From positions 186,001-250,000 of the forward strand of contig NZ_CP032419.1 in assembly GCF_003595175.1 (NCBI RefSeq): a stretch of DNA of 64,000 nt, given 5' to 3'. The stretch is from Pseudomonas cavernae (GTDB lineage: Bacteria; Pseudomonadota; Gammaproteobacteria; Pseudomonadales; Pseudomonadaceae). The position numbers and the translations under genes are program-made. Every line of letters starts with the position of its first letter. Position 1 is the first letter of the stretch. The notes under the pieces are model-generated. The model saw nothing but the letters and a program-made list of their open reading frames with translations. It was not told where the DNA came from and ran no database searches. Positions 8,535 through 17,937 of the stretch are shown one piece after another.

Positions 8535-9530
8535 CTAGTGGCCGCTGTACACCTGATCGAACACGCCACCGTCGTTGAAGTGGGTCTTCTGGATCTGCGG
8601 CCACTCGCCGAAGGTCTTCACCACCGGCAATACCTCGACCTTGGGGAAACGGTCGGCGAACTCGGCGAGGATTTTCGGGTTGCGCGGGCGCAGGTAGTTG
8701 TTGGCGGCGATGCGCTGGCCTTCGTCGGACCACAGGTACTTCAGGTAGGCCTCGGCCTCCTTGCGCGTGCCTTTCTTGTCCACCACCTTGTCGACCACCG
8801 CCACCGGCGGCTCGGCCTCGGCGGAGACGCTCGGGTAGACCACCTCGAAGCCGCCGCGACCGAACTCGCGGGCGATCATCTCGGCCTCGTTCTCGAAGGT
8901 CACCAGCACGTCGCCGATCTGGTTCTGGATGAAGGTGGTGGTCGCCGCACGGCCGCCGGTATCCAGCACCGGCGCCTGCTTGAACAGCTTGCCGACGAAC
9001 TCGCGCGCGGCCTTGTCGTCGCCGCCCTGCTTGAGCACATAGCCCCAGGCCGACAGGTAGGTGTAGCGGCCGTTGCCCGAGGTCTTCGGATTCGGCACCA
9101 CCACCTCGACGCCGTCTTTCAGCAGGTCCGGCCAGTCCTTCAGGCCCTTCGGGTTGCCCTTGCGCACGATGAACACCGTGGCCGAGGTGAACGGCGCGCT
9201 GTGGTCCGGCAGGCGGGTCGCCCAGTTCTGCGGCACCAGGCCGCCGTGGTCGGCGAGGGCGTTGATATCGGTGGCCATGTTCATGGTGATCACGTCGGCG
9301 GGCAGGCCGTCGATCACCGCGCGCGCCTGTTTGCTCGAGCCGCCGTGGGACATCTGCAGGGTCAGCGCGGGGTTGCCTTCGGCTTGCCAGTGCTTCTGGA
9401 ACGCCGGGTTGTATTCCTTGTAGAAGTCGCGCATGACGTCGTAGGAGACGTTCAGCAGCGTTGCCGCCTGGGCGCCGGAGGCCAGCGCCAGGCCGGCGGC
9501 GAGCAGGGAAGAGGTGAGCAGTCGCTTCAT
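8535..9530 (-). CDS. sbp: Sulfate-binding periplasmic protein (ABC transporter)
   Basis: Binds sulfate or thiosulfate in the periplasm and delivers it to the CysTWA importer, whose genes are not in this window. The protein is 331 residues with a signal peptide cleaved after SGAQA (about residue 22). The mature part starts LLNVSYDVMRDFYKEYN and has MSHGGSSKQA and NPKTSGNGRYTYL, the conserved sulfate-cradle segments of the Sbp/CysP family. It is divergent from lsfA-ssu across a 238-bp AT-rich control region, fitting shared sulfur-limitation control (CysB-type). A broken copy of its tail lies at 5136-5199. Confidence 0.95.
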   Translation of the reverse strand: MKRLLTSSLLAAGLALASGAQAATLLNVSYDVMRDFYKEYNPAFQKHWQAEGNPALTLQMSHGGSSKQARAVIDGLPADVITMNMATDINALADHGGLVPQNWATRLPDHSAPFTSATVFIVRKGNPKGLKDWPDLLKDGVEVVVPNPKTSGNGRYTYLSAWGYVLKQGGDDKAAREFVGKLFKQAPVLDTGGRAATTTFIQNQIGDVLVTFENEAEMIAREFGRGGFEVVYPSVSAEAEPPVAVVDKVVDKKGTRKEAEAYLKYLWSDEGQRIAANNYLRPRNPKILAEFADRFPKVEVLPVVKTFGEWPQIQKTHFNDGGVFDQVYSGH

Positions 9531-9578
9531 ATAACAGTCCTTGGGCTGAGCAAACAGGCGAACTATAAGAGACCCTTT

Positions 9579-9708
9579 TTATTCTAAGAAAGAATAATTT
9601 GTTGCTTGCTTATAGCTCCATTGATTTTTCATCGCGCGAGCGGCGGAGCACGAACGTCATCTCTTTATATTTCCAAAAAGAATAGATAAATAGTTATTTA
9701 TTCTTTTT
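9579..9708. promoter_or_regulatory. Divergent sbp/lsfA control region with paired AT-rich palindromes
   Basis: Within a GC-rich genome this interval is strikingly AT-rich. It contains TTATTCT-AAGAA-AGAATAA (9579-9597) near sbp, and AAAAAGAATA (9675-9684) with TATTCTTTTT (9699-9708) nearer lsfA. The shared core AGAATA/TATTCT occurs four times. Placement between sbp and lsfA suggests binding sites for a sulfur regulator such as CysB, but that identification is inference. Confidence 0.55.
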
Positions 9709-9768
9709 AATCATGTTCGAGTCTGAGCATAGTGAGCCCACGTCACGACCTGGCACAGGAGCCACAGC

Positions 9769-10407
9769 ATGAGCCTCAGACTCGGCGATATCGCCCCCGA
9801 CTTCGAACAGGATTCCAGCCAAGGCCGCATCCGCTTCCACGAGTGGCTGGGCGGCAGCTGGGCCGTGCTGTTCTCGCATCCGGCCGACTTCACCCCGGTG
9901 TGCACCACCGAACTGGGCTTCACCGCCAAGCTCAAGGATGACTTCGCCCAGCGTGGCGTCAAGGTCATCGCCCTGTCGGTCGACCCGGTGGAGTCCCACG
10001 GCAAATGGATCGACGACATCAACGAGACCCAGGACACCCGGGTCAACTTCCCCATCATCGCCGACGCCGACCGCCAGGTCTCCGGCCTCTACGACCTGAT
10101 CCACCCGAACGCCAACGACACCCTGACCGTGCGCTCGCTGTTCGTCATCGATCCGCAGAAGAAGGTGCGCCTGATCATCACCTACCCGGCCAGCACCGGA
10201 CGCAACTTCCACGAGATCCTGCGCGTCATCGATTCGCTGCAACTGACCGACCAGCACAAGGTCGCCACCCCGGCCAACTGGCAGGACGGCGACGAGGTGG
10301 TGATAGTCCCGTCGCTGCAGGACCCGGAGGAGATCCAGCGGCGCTTCCCGCAGGGCTACCGCGCGGTGAAACCCTACCTGCGCCTGACCGCGCAACCGCA
10401 GCGCTGA
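9769..10407 (+). CDS. lsfA: 1-Cys peroxiredoxin (Prx6 type)
   Basis: Reduces hydroperoxides in the cytoplasm. In Pseudomonas this protein (LsfA) is strongly made during sulfate starvation. The 212-residue length and the peroxidatic Cys45 in DFTPVCTTE, with the catalytic Arg further on in TVRSLF, match the Prx6 group; there is no obvious resolving Cys in the C-terminal half. The start is set by AGGAG about 6 nt upstream. It heads the ssu cluster, with only 9 nt before ssuE, so the two are likely co-transcribed from the divergent control region. Confidence 0.94.
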   Translation: MSLRLGDIAPDFEQDSSQGRIRFHEWLGGSWAVLFSHPADFTPVCTTELGFTAKLKDDFAQRGVKVIALSVDPVESHGKWIDDINETQDTRVNFPIIADADRQVSGLYDLIHPNANDTLTVRSLFVIDPQKKVRLIITYPASTGRNFHEILRVIDSLQLTDQHKVATPANWQDGDEVVIVPSLQDPEEIQRRFPQGYRAVKPYLRLTAQPQR

Positions 10408-10416
10408 GGGGCGGGC

Positions 10417-10998
10417 ATGCTGGTGGTTTCTCTCGGCGGCAGCCCGGCCCCGCGCTCGCGTTCCGCGGTGTTGCTGGAACGGGCGCGGCGCTGGCTGCAC
10501 AGCCACGGGGTCGAGGTGGTCGCCTATCGGATCGGCGACTTCGCCGCCGAGGATCTGCTCCACGCGCGTTTCGACAGCCCGCGCATCGTCGATCTGCTCG
10601 CCCAGATCGCCAATGCCGATGGCCTGCTGATCGCCACGCCGGTGTACCAGGCGTCGTTTTCCGGGGCGCTAAAGTGCCTGCTCGATCTGCTGCCGGAGCG
10701 TGCGCTGGAACACCAGGTGGTATTGCCGCTGGCCACTGGTGGCAGCCCGGCGCACATGCTGGTGGTGGACTACGCGCTGAAGCCGGTGCTGACCGCGCTG
10801 AAGGCGCAGGAAGTGCTGCACGGCGTGTTCGCCAGCGACAGCCAGATCGCCTACGGCGCAGCGGACGCCCCGGCGCAATTGGCGCCGGCGCTGGAGCAGC
10901 GCCTGGACGAGGCGCTCGAGCAGTTTCACCGCGCCCTGGCGCGGCGCGCCCGGCCATTGGACTTGAACCTGCTGGCCACGGCCCGCTGGAGTATTTGA
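10417..10998 (+). CDS. ssuE: NAD(P)H-dependent FMN reductase
   Basis: Supplies reduced FMN to the alkanesulfonate monooxygenase SsuD. It is 193 residues, a flavodoxin-like fold with the phosphate-binding [10 protein letters not shown] near the N-terminus (residues 7-16) and the flavin-contacting [14 protein letters not shown]. It follows lsfA by 9 nt and precedes ssuA, the usual ssuEADCB order. The C-terminal tail beyond about residue 170 is variable in the family. Confidence 0.93.
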   Translation: MLVVSLGGSPAPRSRSAVLLERARRWLHSHGVEVVAYRIGDFAAEDLLHARFDSPRIVDLLAQIANADGLLIATPVYQASFSGALKCLLDLLPERALEHQVVLPLATGGSPAHMLVVDYALKPVLTALKAQEVLHGVFASDSQIAYGAADAPAQLAPALEQRLDEALEQFHRALARRARPLDLNLLATARWSI

Positions 10999-11024
10999 AG
11001 CACCGAACACCTGCAGGAGCCACC

Positions 11025-11095
11025 GTAGGATGGGTTGAGCACAGCGATACCCATGACCCATGCCGATGGGTATCGCTGCGCTCGACCCATCCTAC
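11025..11095. repeat. Long palindrome, family A copy 1
   Basis: A 71-bp inverted repeat beginning GTAGGATGGGTTGAGC and ending with its near reverse complement, with arms of about 30 bp separated by 11 bp. Same family as 21611, 35914, 41821, 47759 and 54175. It sits between ssuE and ssuA. Confidence 0.9.
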
Positions 11096-11183
11096 AAGTG
11101 CCGTTTTTGTTACACCCAGCCTTACTCACCCGCCAACGGGCTAGCAGGCGCAACCAACCCAACGTACTCAGAGGAGAGCGCCA

Positions 11184-12167
11184 ATGCGCACCATTACTCT
11201 GCGTCGGAGCCTGGTCGCCCTGTTCGTCGCGGCCATTTCCTTCGGCGCCACCCAAGCACAAGCTCAAGCAGAGTCCGATAGCGTCCTGCGCATCGGCTAT
11301 CAGAAATACGGCACCCTGGTGCTGCTCAAGGCCAAGGGTTCGCTGGAGAAGCGCCTGGCCGAGCAGGGCGTCGAGGTCAAGTGGACCGAGTTTCCCGGCG
11401 GCCCGCAGCTGCTCGAGGGTCTCAACGTCGGCTCGATCGACTTCGGCGTGACCGGCGAAACCCCGCCGGTGTTCGCTCAGGCCGCCGGTGCCGACCTGCT
11501 CTACGTCGCCTACGAGCCGCCGGCGCCGACCAGCGAGGCGATCCTGGTGGCGAAGGACTCGCCGCTGAAATCGGTGGCCGAGCTGAAGGGCAAGAAAGTC
11601 GCCCTCAACAAGGGCTCTAACGTGCACTACCTGTTGGTCCGCGCCCTCGAAGAGGCCGGTCTCAAGTACAGCGACATCCAACCCATCTACCTGCCGCCGG
11701 CCGACGCTCGCGCCGCCTTCGAGCGCGGCAGCGTCGACGCCTGGGTGATCTGGGACCCGTTCCAGGCCGCCGCCGAACAGCAGCTGCAGGCGCGTACCCT
11801 GCGCAATGGCGAAAAGTTGGTCGACAACCACCAGTTCTACCTGGCCACCCGTCCCTATGCGCAGCAGCACCCGCAAGTGATCAGCGCGCTGATTGAGGAA
11901 GTGCGCGCCGTCGGCGAGGACTCCAAGGCCGATCCGGATCAGGTCACCGAACAGGTCGCGCCGCTGCTCGGCCTGTCCAAGGAGATCACTGCGATTGCGG
12001 TGAAGCGCCAGGGCTACGGCGCGCAGTTCCTCACCCCGCAGGTGGTCGCCGCGCAGCAGAAGATCGCCGACACCTTCGCCGCGCTGAAGCTGATCCCGAA
12101 AAAACTCAGCATTCAGGAAGTGATCTGGACGCCGCCGGCCGCCGCCAAGGTGGCCAAGGCGCAGTAA
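11184..12167 (+). CDS. ssuA: Aliphatic sulfonate-binding periplasmic protein
   Basis: Captures alkanesulfonates for import by SsuBC. It is 327 residues with a signal peptide cleaved around TQAQAQAE (residue 27-29). The mature protein starts [11 protein letters not shown], a hallmark of the SsuA/TauA/NMT1-like family, and has [13 protein letters not shown] and NKGSNVHY in the ligand-binding cleft. AGAGGAGAG just upstream of 11184 is the ribosome binding site. It is separated from ssuE by a family A palindrome. Confidence 0.94.
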   Translation: MRTITLRRSLVALFVAAISFGATQAQAQAESDSVLRIGYQKYGTLVLLKAKGSLEKRLAEQGVEVKWTEFPGGPQLLEGLNVGSIDFGVTGETPPVFAQAAGADLLYVAYEPPAPTSEAILVAKDSPLKSVAELKGKKVALNKGSNVHYLLVRALEEAGLKYSDIQPIYLPPADARAAFERGSVDAWVIWDPFQAAAEQQLQARTLRNGEKLVDNHQFYLATRPYAQQHPQVISALIEEVRAVGEDSKADPDQVTEQVAPLLGLSKEITAIAVKRQGYGAQFLTPQVVAAQQKIADTFAALKLIPKKLSIQEVIWTPPAAAKVAKAQ

Positions 12168-12171
12168 CCCA

Positions 12172-12383
12172 GCCCTCTCCCCCGGCCCCTCTCCCATAAA
12201 TGGGCGAGGGGAGCTTCCGGCTCAGCGTCGGGGGGATGGGCTCGAACATTCCCTCTCCCATTCATGGGAGAGGGTGGCCCGCAGGGCCGGGAGAGGGACG
12301 GACCCTCGCCCAGCACGATCAAGGACCGTAGCCCGGATGCCATCCGGGACAACCACCAAGCCCCCGGATTGCATCCGGGCTAC
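12172..12383. repeat. Cluster of palindromic repeats between ssuA and ssuD
   Basis: Three elements fill the gap: a hairpin built on CCCCTCTCCC (12172-12210), another built on CCCTCTCCC and GGGAGAGGG (12248-12297), and family B, GTAGCCCGGATGCCATCC to GGGCTAC (12328-12383). Family B recurs at 54336-54384 and the CTCTCCC type recurs at 13565-13715. They may shape mRNA stability within the operon. Confidence 0.8.
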
Positions 12384-12405
12384 GCATGACGAAGGAGACC
12401 ACTCC

Positions 12406-13554
12406 ATGAGCCTCAACCTTTTCTGGTTCCTGCCGACCCACGGCGACGGCCACTACCTGGGCACCGCCGAAGGCGCACGCGCGGTCGACCACGGCTACCT
12501 GCAACAGATCGCCCAGGCCGCCGACCGCCTCGGCTTCGGCGGCGTGCTGATTCCCACCGGGCGTTCCTGCGAGGACTCCTGGCTGGTCGCCGCCTCGCTG
12601 ATCCCGGTCACCCAGCGCCTGAAGTTCCTCGTCGCCCTGCGTCCGGGGATCATCTCGCCGACAGTGGCGGCGCGGCAGGCGGCGACCCTCGACCGCCTGT
12701 CGAACGGCCGCGCGCTGTTCAACCTGGTCACCGGCGGCGACCCGGACGAGCTGGCCGGCGACGGTCTGCACCTGAACCACGAGGAGCGCTACGAGGCCGC
12801 GGTCGAATTCACCCGCATCTGGCGCCGCGTGCTGGAAGGCGAGACCGTCGACTACGCCGGCAAGCACCTGCAAGTGCAGGGCGCCAAGCTGCTCTACCCG
12901 CCGATCCAGCAACCGCGCCCGCCGCTGTACTTCGGCGGCTCTTCGGACGCCGCGCAGGATCTGGCCGCCGAGCAGGTCGAGCTGTACCTGACCTGGGGCG
13001 AGCCGCCGGCCGCGGTCGCCGAGAAGATCGCCCAGGTGCGCGCCAAGGCCGCCGCGCAGGGCCGCGAAGTGCGCTTCGGCATCCGCCTGCACGTGATCGT
13101 CCGCGAGACCAACGCGGAGGCCTGGGTCGCCGCCGACCGGCTGATCAGCCACCTCGACGACGACACCATCGCCCGCGCCCAGGCGTCGCTGGCGCGCTTC
13201 GATTCGGTCGGCCAGCAGCGCATGGCCGCCCTGCACGGCGGCAGCAAGGACCACCTGGAAGTCTCGCCGAACCTCTGGGCCGGCGTCGGCCTGGTGCGTG
13301 GCGGTGCCGGCACCGCGCTGGTCGGCGACGGCCCGACCGTGGCGGCGCGGGTCAAGGAGTATGCGGAGCTCGGCATCGACACCTTCATCTTCTCTGGCTA
13401 CCCGCACCTGGAAGAGGCCTACCGGGTCGCCGAGCTGCTGTTCCCGCACCTCGACGTGGCGCGCCCGGCGCAGCCGGAAGGGCGCGGCTACATCAGCCCG
13501 TTCGGCGAGATGGTGGCCAACGACGTGCTGCCCAAGGCGGCCTCGGCGAGTTGA
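12406..13554 (+). CDS. ssuD: FMNH2-dependent alkanesulfonate monooxygenase
   Basis: Cleaves the C-S bond of alkanesulfonates with FMNH2 and O2, releasing sulfite and an aldehyde. The 382-residue protein begins [18 protein letters not shown], typical of SsuD, and has the bacterial-luciferase-like TIM barrel with the flavin-pocket segment [19 protein letters not shown] and [18 protein letters not shown] 12406 is chosen because GAAGGAGA lies 8 nt upstream and the N-terminus matches SsuD; a longer frame from 12274 runs through repeats. It uses the reduced flavin made by SsuE. Confidence 0.95.
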   Translation: MSLNLFWFLPTHGDGHYLGTAEGARAVDHGYLQQIAQAADRLGFGGVLIPTGRSCEDSWLVAASLIPVTQRLKFLVALRPGIISPTVAARQAATLDRLSNGRALFNLVTGGDPDELAGDGLHLNHEERYEAAVEFTRIWRRVLEGETVDYAGKHLQVQGAKLLYPPIQQPRPPLYFGGSSDAAQDLAAEQVELYLTWGEPPAAVAEKIAQVRAKAAAQGREVRFGIRLHVIVRETNAEAWVAADRLISHLDDDTIARAQASLARFDSVGQQRMAALHGGSKDHLEVSPNLWAGVGLVRGGAGTALVGDGPTVAARVKEYAELGIDTFIFSGYPHLEEAYRVAELLFPHLDVARPAQPEGRGYISPFGEMVANDVLPKAASAS

Positions 13555-13564
13555 GGGGCGCGCG

Positions 13565-13715
13565 GAAAAGCACCCTCTCCCCGACCCTCTCCCATGAATG
13601 GGAGAGGGAGCTGGACAGCGCGGCCGGCGAGCCGAGTGGTAGGGGCGCGCACGAATGAACTCCCCTCGCCCCCTTCTTTTTATGGAGAGGGGGAGAGGGG
13701 CCGGGGGAGAGGGCG
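13565..13715. repeat. CTCTCCC-type hairpins between ssuD and ssuC
   Basis: Two imperfect inverted repeats (CCCTCTCCCATGAATGGGAG near 13583, and a second around 13665-13715) occupy most of the 219-bp gap before the ssuC ribosome binding site. They match the type found between ssuA and ssuD. Confidence 0.7.
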
Positions 13716-13773
13716 GCCGGTCAGCCCGGCGGCCTACCCCTCGTTACGAACTGAAGGAAAAGGAGCGTTAAGC

Positions 13774-14571
13774 ATGACCCCGCAAACGCTACAACACATC
13801 GGTCGCCGCCTGGCGCCCTGGGCCCTGCCCCTGGCGCTGCTGGCCGCCTGGCAGCTGGCCGTCGTGGCCGGCTGGCTGTCGACGCGCATCCTGCCGGCGC
13901 CCAGCGCGGTGCTCGCCGCCGGCGTGCAACTGGTGCAGAGCGGCGAACTCTGGCAGCACCTGGCGATCAGCGGCTGGCGCGCCGGCCTCGGCTTCGTCAT
14001 CGGCGGCGCGCTCGGTCTGCTGCTCGGTTTCATCACCGGCCTGTCGACCTGGGGCGAACGCCTGCTCGACAGCTCGGTGCAGATGCTGCGCAACGTGCCG
14101 CACCTGGCGCTGATCCCGCTGGTGATCCTGTGGTTCGGCATCGACGAGTCGGCGAAGATCTTCCTGGTCGCCCTCGGCACGCTGTTCCCCATCTACCTCA
14201 ACACCTACCACGGCATCCGCAACGTCGACCCGGCGCTGTTGGAGATGGCGCGCAGCTACGGCCTGAGCGGCTTCGCCCTGTTCCGCCAGGTGGTGTTGCC
14301 CGGCGCGCTGCCGTCGATCCTGGTCGGCGTGCGCTTCGCCCTCGGCTTCATGTGGCTGACCCTGATCGTCGCCGAGACCATTTCCGCCAGCGCCGGCATC
14401 GGCTACCTGGCGATGAACGCCCGCGAGTTCCTGCAGACCGACGTGGTGGTGCTGGCGATCCTGCTCTACGCCGTGCTCGGCAAGCTGGCCGACCTCGCCG
14501 CCCGTGGGCTGGAGCGCATCTGGCTGCGCTGGCACCCGGCCTATCAGCTGCACAAGGGAGGTGCGGCATGA
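13774..14571 (+). CDS. ssuC: Alkanesulfonate ABC transporter permease
   Basis: Forms the membrane channel of the sulfonate importer. It is 265 residues with about six membrane spans, and the cytoplasmic EAA-type loop [21 protein letters not shown] that docks to SsuB. AAGGAAAAGGAG 9 nt before ATG 13774 fixes the start. Its TGA overlaps the ssuB ATG as ATGA, so the two are translationally coupled. Confidence 0.95.
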   Translation: MTPQTLQHIGRRLAPWALPLALLAAWQLAVVAGWLSTRILPAPSAVLAAGVQLVQSGELWQHLAISGWRAGLGFVIGGALGLLLGFITGLSTWGERLLDSSVQMLRNVPHLALIPLVILWFGIDESAKIFLVALGTLFPIYLNTYHGIRNVDPALLEMARSYGLSGFALFRQVVLPGALPSILVGVRFALGFMWLTLIVAETISASAGIGYLAMNAREFLQTDVVVLAILLYAVLGKLADLAARGLERIWLRWHPAYQLHKGGAA

Positions 14572-15377
14572 CCGCCTTCAATCCGCCACAACAGCTCAAG
14601 CGCGGCATTCCCCTGGCGCTGCGCGGACTGCGCAAGGACTTCGGCGAGCGCCAGGTCATCAAGGACATCGACCTGCTGATCCCGGCCGGCCAGTTCGTCG
14701 CCGTGGTCGGCCGCAGCGGTTGCGGCAAGAGCACCCTGCTGCGTCTGCTGGCCGGCCTCGATCAGCCGAGCAGCGGCGCGCTGCTGGCCGGCTCGGCGCA
14801 GCTCGCCGAGGTCCGCGAGGATACCCGCCTGATGTTCCAGGATGCCCGTCTGCTGCCCTGGAAGCGGGTGATCGACAACGTCGGCCTGGGCCTCTCCGGC
14901 GACTGGCGGCCGCGGGCCCAGCAGGCCCTCGAAGCGGTCGGTCTGGCCGACCGGGCGCAGGAATGGCCGGCGGCGCTGTCCGGCGGCCAGAAGCAGCGCG
15001 TGGCCCTGGCCCGCGCGCTGATCCACCAGCCACGCCTGCTGCTGCTCGACGAGCCGCTCGGCGCGCTGGATGCGCTGACCCGCATCGAGATGCAGCAACT
15101 GATCGAACGCCTGTGGCAGCAGCACGGCTTCACCGTGTTGCTGGTCACTCACGACGTCAGCGAGGCGGTGGCCATAGCCGACCGGGTGATCCTCATCGAG
15201 GACGGTCGGATCGGCCTCGATCTGCCGGTCGCCCTGGCGCGTCCGCGGGCCCGCGGCTCGGCGCGCCTGGCCGCGCTGGAAGAGCAGGTGCTCAACCGCG
15301 TGCTGGCGCAGCCTTCGCTGCCACCGGCGCCGGAACCCGTTTCACCATTGCCCACGCAATTGCGCTGGGCGCTGTAG
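14568..15377 (+). CDS. ssuB: Alkanesulfonate ABC transporter ATPase
   Basis: Powers sulfonate uptake. It is 269 residues with Walker [10 protein letters not shown] (48-56), Q-loop in [11 protein letters not shown], signature LSGGQKQR, Walker B LLLLDEP and the H-loop VTHDVSEA. The start overlaps the ssuC stop (ATGA). The stop codon already lies within the left arm of a palindromic repeat. Confidence 0.95.
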   Translation: MTAFNPPQQLKRGIPLALRGLRKDFGERQVIKDIDLLIPAGQFVAVVGRSGCGKSTLLRLLAGLDQPSSGALLAGSAQLAEVREDTRLMFQDARLLPWKRVIDNVGLGLSGDWRPRAQQALEAVGLADRAQEWPAALSGGQKQRVALARALIHQPRLLLLDEPLGALDALTRIEMQQLIERLWQQHGFTVLLVTHDVSEAVAIADRVILIEDGRIGLDLPVALARPRARGSARLAALEEQVLNRVLAQPSLPPAPEPVSPLPTQLRWAL

Positions 15378-15441
15378 GGTGGATGCCGCTGTGTGCATCC
15401 ACCACCTCCGGTGGAAAACGCTTCGCGGTTTTCCACCCTAC
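15374..15441. repeat. Palindrome, family C, between ssuB and ssuF
   Basis: A 68-bp inverted repeat opening GTAGGGTGGATGCC and closing TTCCACCCTAC, with an inner stem GGAAAACGC-TTC-GCGGTTTTCC type. Related palindromes opening GTAGGG(C/T)GG occur at 19122-19165 and 20324-20485. The ssuB stop codon is inside the left arm. Confidence 0.75.
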
Positions 15442-15490
15442 GGGCCGCGATATCCGTGGCTCGAATCCTTCGACCGCTAGGAGAAACGCC

Positions 15491-15706
15491 ATGACCATCA
15501 AAGCCATCAACGTGCGCAACCAGTTCAAGGGCGCCATCAAGGAAATCGTCCTCGGCGACGTGCTGTCGGAAATCGACGTGCAGACCGCGGCCGGCATCGT
15601 CACTTCGGTGATCACCACCCGTTCGGTGAAGGAGTTGGAGCTCGGCGTCGGCAGCGAGGTGATCGCCTTCGTCAAATCCACCGAGGTGTCGATCGCCAAG
15701 CTCTGA
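15491..15706 (+). CDS. ssuF: Molybdopterin-binding-type (Mop domain) small protein of the ssu cluster
   Basis: A 71-residue single TOBE/Mop domain protein, beginning KAINVRNQFKGAIKEI and ending VKSTEVSIAKL. In P. putida the homologous ssuF is needed for sulfonate use although its biochemical role is unclear; binding of molybdate or another oxyanion is the family expectation. It is the last gene of lsfA-ssuEADCBF, 113 bp after ssuB with a palindrome between. GGAG lies 9 nt before the ATG. Confidence 0.92.
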   Translation: MTIKAINVRNQFKGAIKEIVLGDVLSEIDVQTAAGIVTSVITTRSVKELELGVGSEVIAFVKSTEVSIAKL

Positions 15707-15726
15707 GCGCTCGCGAGCACAACCCG

Positions 15727-15795
15727 GTAGGAGCGGATTTATCCGCGAAAGAGCGACTGCGTGTTGCCCGCCATCGCGAATAAATTCGCTCCTAC
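15727..15795. repeat. REP-type palindrome, family D
   Basis: GTAGGAGCGGATTTATCCGC at the left and GAATAAATTCGCTCCTAC at the right form imperfect arms of about 25 bp. This is the common Pseudomonas REP form. It lies between the convergent ssuF and GGDEF-EAL genes and may contribute to transcription termination. Confidence 0.8.
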
Positions 15796-15874
15796 GGTTT
15801 GCCCAAGACACTGAGTGCGTCCGCATCTTCGACCTGCAGAGCGGGTGAGCAGGCCGCGGCGTTGAACGTCGGCC

Positions 15875-17770
15875 TCAGCCCGGCCGGGGCCAGTCCGCGG
15901 CCGGTTGCGGGCGGCCGAACAGATAGCCCTGGCCCAGGTTGCAGCCGAGATGGCGGAGCGTTTCCGCCTGTTCCGGCTGCTCGATGCCTTCGGCCAGGAC
16001 CTTGAGGCCGAGGCTGTGGCCGAGGGTGATCACCGAGCGGGCGATCGCCAGGTCGTCGTTGTCCTGCGGCAGGCCGCGGACGAAGCCCTGGTCGAGTTTC
16101 AGCTTGTGCACCGGCATGTTCTTCAGCCGCGTCAGCGACGAGTAGCCGGTGCCGAAATCGTCGATCGCCAGGTGCACGCCGAGCTGGCGCAGGCGCTGCA
16201 TCATGTCCAGCGCGGCGTCCGGGTCGAGCATCACCGCACTTTCGGTGATCTCCAGCTCCAGGCGCTCTGGCGCCAGGCCGGTGGCGGCGAGAATGCGGGC
16301 GACCTGCAGGTCGAGTTCGCCGCGGCAGAACAGGCGGCTGGAAATGTTCACCGCGACGAATTCCAGGCCCAGCCCTTGCGCACGCCAGGCGCACAGCTGG
16401 CGGCAGGCCTGCTCGAGCATCCAGATGTCGATGGCACCGATCAGGCCGCTTTTCTCGGCGATCGGGATGAACTCGCCGGGCGGCACCAGGCCGCGTTGCG
16501 GATGCTGCCAACGCACCAGCGCCTCGGCGCCGACCACCCGGTCGCTGTGCAGGTCGATGATCGGCTGGAAGAAGGCGCACAGCTGCTGCTGATCCAGGGC
16601 CTGGCGCAGCGCTGTGGCCAGTTCGACCAGCTGGCGCGAGCGCTCGGTGAGCTCCTGGCTGTAGAAGGCGAAGGTCTCGCGGCCGCTGTTCTTGGCCTTG
16701 AACAGCGCCGAGTCGGCGTTGCGCATCAGTTGATCGACGCTCTGCGCATCGCCGGGGTAGAGGCTGATGCCGATGCTGGCGCCGATGACGTATTCCTGGC
16801 TATCGAGGCGAAACGGCGTGCGCAGCGCTTCCAGCAGTTGCTCGGCGAGGGCGGCGGCCTGTTCCGGCTGCGCGCAGTCCTCGCAGAGCACGGCGAACTC
16901 GTCGCCGCCGATGCGCGCCAGAGTCATGTCGTCATCCAGAAACTGGCCGAGGCGCTCGCCGACCTGCTTGAGCAGCTGGTCGCCGAAGTTGTGGCCGAGG
17001 CTGTCGTTGATGTGCTTGAAGTGGTCGAGGTCGAGTACCAGCACTGCACCGCCGTGCTGGGTCTGGCGGATGCGCTCCAGCGCATGGCCGACGCGGTCGG
17101 TGAACAGCAGGCGGTTGGGCAGGTCGCAGAGCGGGTCGTGGTGGGCCAGATGGTCCAGTTCGTGTTGCGAGCGCTTGATCGCGCTGATGTCGGAAAACAC
17201 CGCGACATAGTTGCTGACGGCGCCGGCTTCGTCGTGGATGGCGCGGATGCAGTGCCACTGCGGATAGATCTCGCCGTTCTTGCGGCGATTCCAGATCTCG
17301 CCGCTCCACACTCCGTGTTTCGCCAGAACGCGGAACAGTTCCTGATAGAACGCCGCATCGTGGCGCCCGGACTTGAGCAGGCGCGGGTTCTGGCCGAGCG
17401 CTTCGATCGCTTCATAGCCGGTGATGCGGGTGAAGGTCGGGTTGACGTGAATGATGCATGAGTGCTGGTCGGTCACCAGCACGCCTTCCTGGGTCGATTC
17501 GAATACCGCCGCGGCCTGGCGCAGGCGTTCGCTGTGCTGCTGGAGGATGTCCAAATGGTTCTGCTGGTGGCGTTCATTGACGCGCAGGACCCCGTACAGC
17601 AGCAACGCGGTGAGGCCGACGAACAGCAGGCCTTTGAGCAGTTGCAGCGCTTTGACAGAGGTGGTGTCGAAAGACTGGGCACTCAGGAGGAAATCACTGA
17701 GAAAGATCCACAGGCAGGCGAGGACCAGATAGATCAGGGTTAGGCGCCAGGGGGTGGTGAGCTGAGTCAT
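15875..17770 (-). CDS. Membrane PAS-GGDEF-EAL protein (c-di-GMP turnover)
   Basis: A 631-residue signalling protein with two N-terminal membrane segments (about 10-28 and 48-70), a PAS/PAC domain (about 100-205), a GGDEF domain with intact ARIGGDEFAV, and an EAL domain with GAEALVRWQ and the LAIDDFGTGYSSL metal site. Both domains keep catalytic residues, so it may make or break c-di-GMP. No RxxD inhibitory site precedes GGDEF. ATG 17770 is chosen because the membrane segment follows directly; the frame is open further upstream to 17902 but that part is hydrophilic and overlaps the probable promoter. It is divergent from desA, an arrangement I recall for PA0285-PA0286. Confidence 0.9.
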   Translation of the reverse strand: MTQLTTPWRLTLIYLVLACLWIFLSDFLLSAQSFDTTSVKALQLLKGLLFVGLTALLLYGVLRVNERHQQNHLDILQQHSERLRQAAAVFESTQEGVLVTDQHSCIIHVNPTFTRITGYEAIEALGQNPRLLKSGRHDAAFYQELFRVLAKHGVWSGEIWNRRKNGEIYPQWHCIRAIHDEAGAVSNYVAVFSDISAIKRSQHELDHLAHHDPLCDLPNRLLFTDRVGHALERIRQTQHGGAVLVLDLDHFKHINDSLGHNFGDQLLKQVGERLGQFLDDDMTLARIGGDEFAVLCEDCAQPEQAAALAEQLLEALRTPFRLDSQEYVIGASIGISLYPGDAQSVDQLMRNADSALFKAKNSGRETFAFYSQELTERSRQLVELATALRQALDQQQLCAFFQPIIDLHSDRVVGAEALVRWQHPQRGLVPPGEFIPIAEKSGLIGAIDIWMLEQACRQLCAWRAQGLGLEFVAVNISSRLFCRGELDLQVARILAATGLAPERLELEITESAVMLDPDAALDMMQRLRQLGVHLAIDDFGTGYSSLTRLKNMPVHKLKLDQGFVRGLPQDNDDLAIARSVITLGHSLGLKVLAEGIEQPEQAETLRHLGCNLGQGYLFGRPQPAADWPRPG

Positions 17771-17937
17771 GCGCGGGAACACTTCCGGGTGATGCAGGGC
17801 AGTATAGATGCGGCTTTGCGGGACATATTCTGATCTAAACGCCAGACTGGTTTTCTGCCCTAAGTCAGCGATAATGCCGGCAGGTTTGGCGCATAAGAAC
17901 AAACCGTCGGCTCATTTTCCCCGAGGCAATATTCTCT

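Noticed and set aside
12172..13715. A CRISPR array, because of repeated short motifs in the ssu region.
   Set aside because: The repeats are inverted hairpins of different types with irregular spacing, not direct repeats with unique spacers, and no cas genes are present.
17771..17902. A longer N-terminus for the GGDEF-EAL protein.
   Set aside because: The extra 44 residues precede the first membrane segment, lack similarity, and occupy the divergent promoter space shared with desA.
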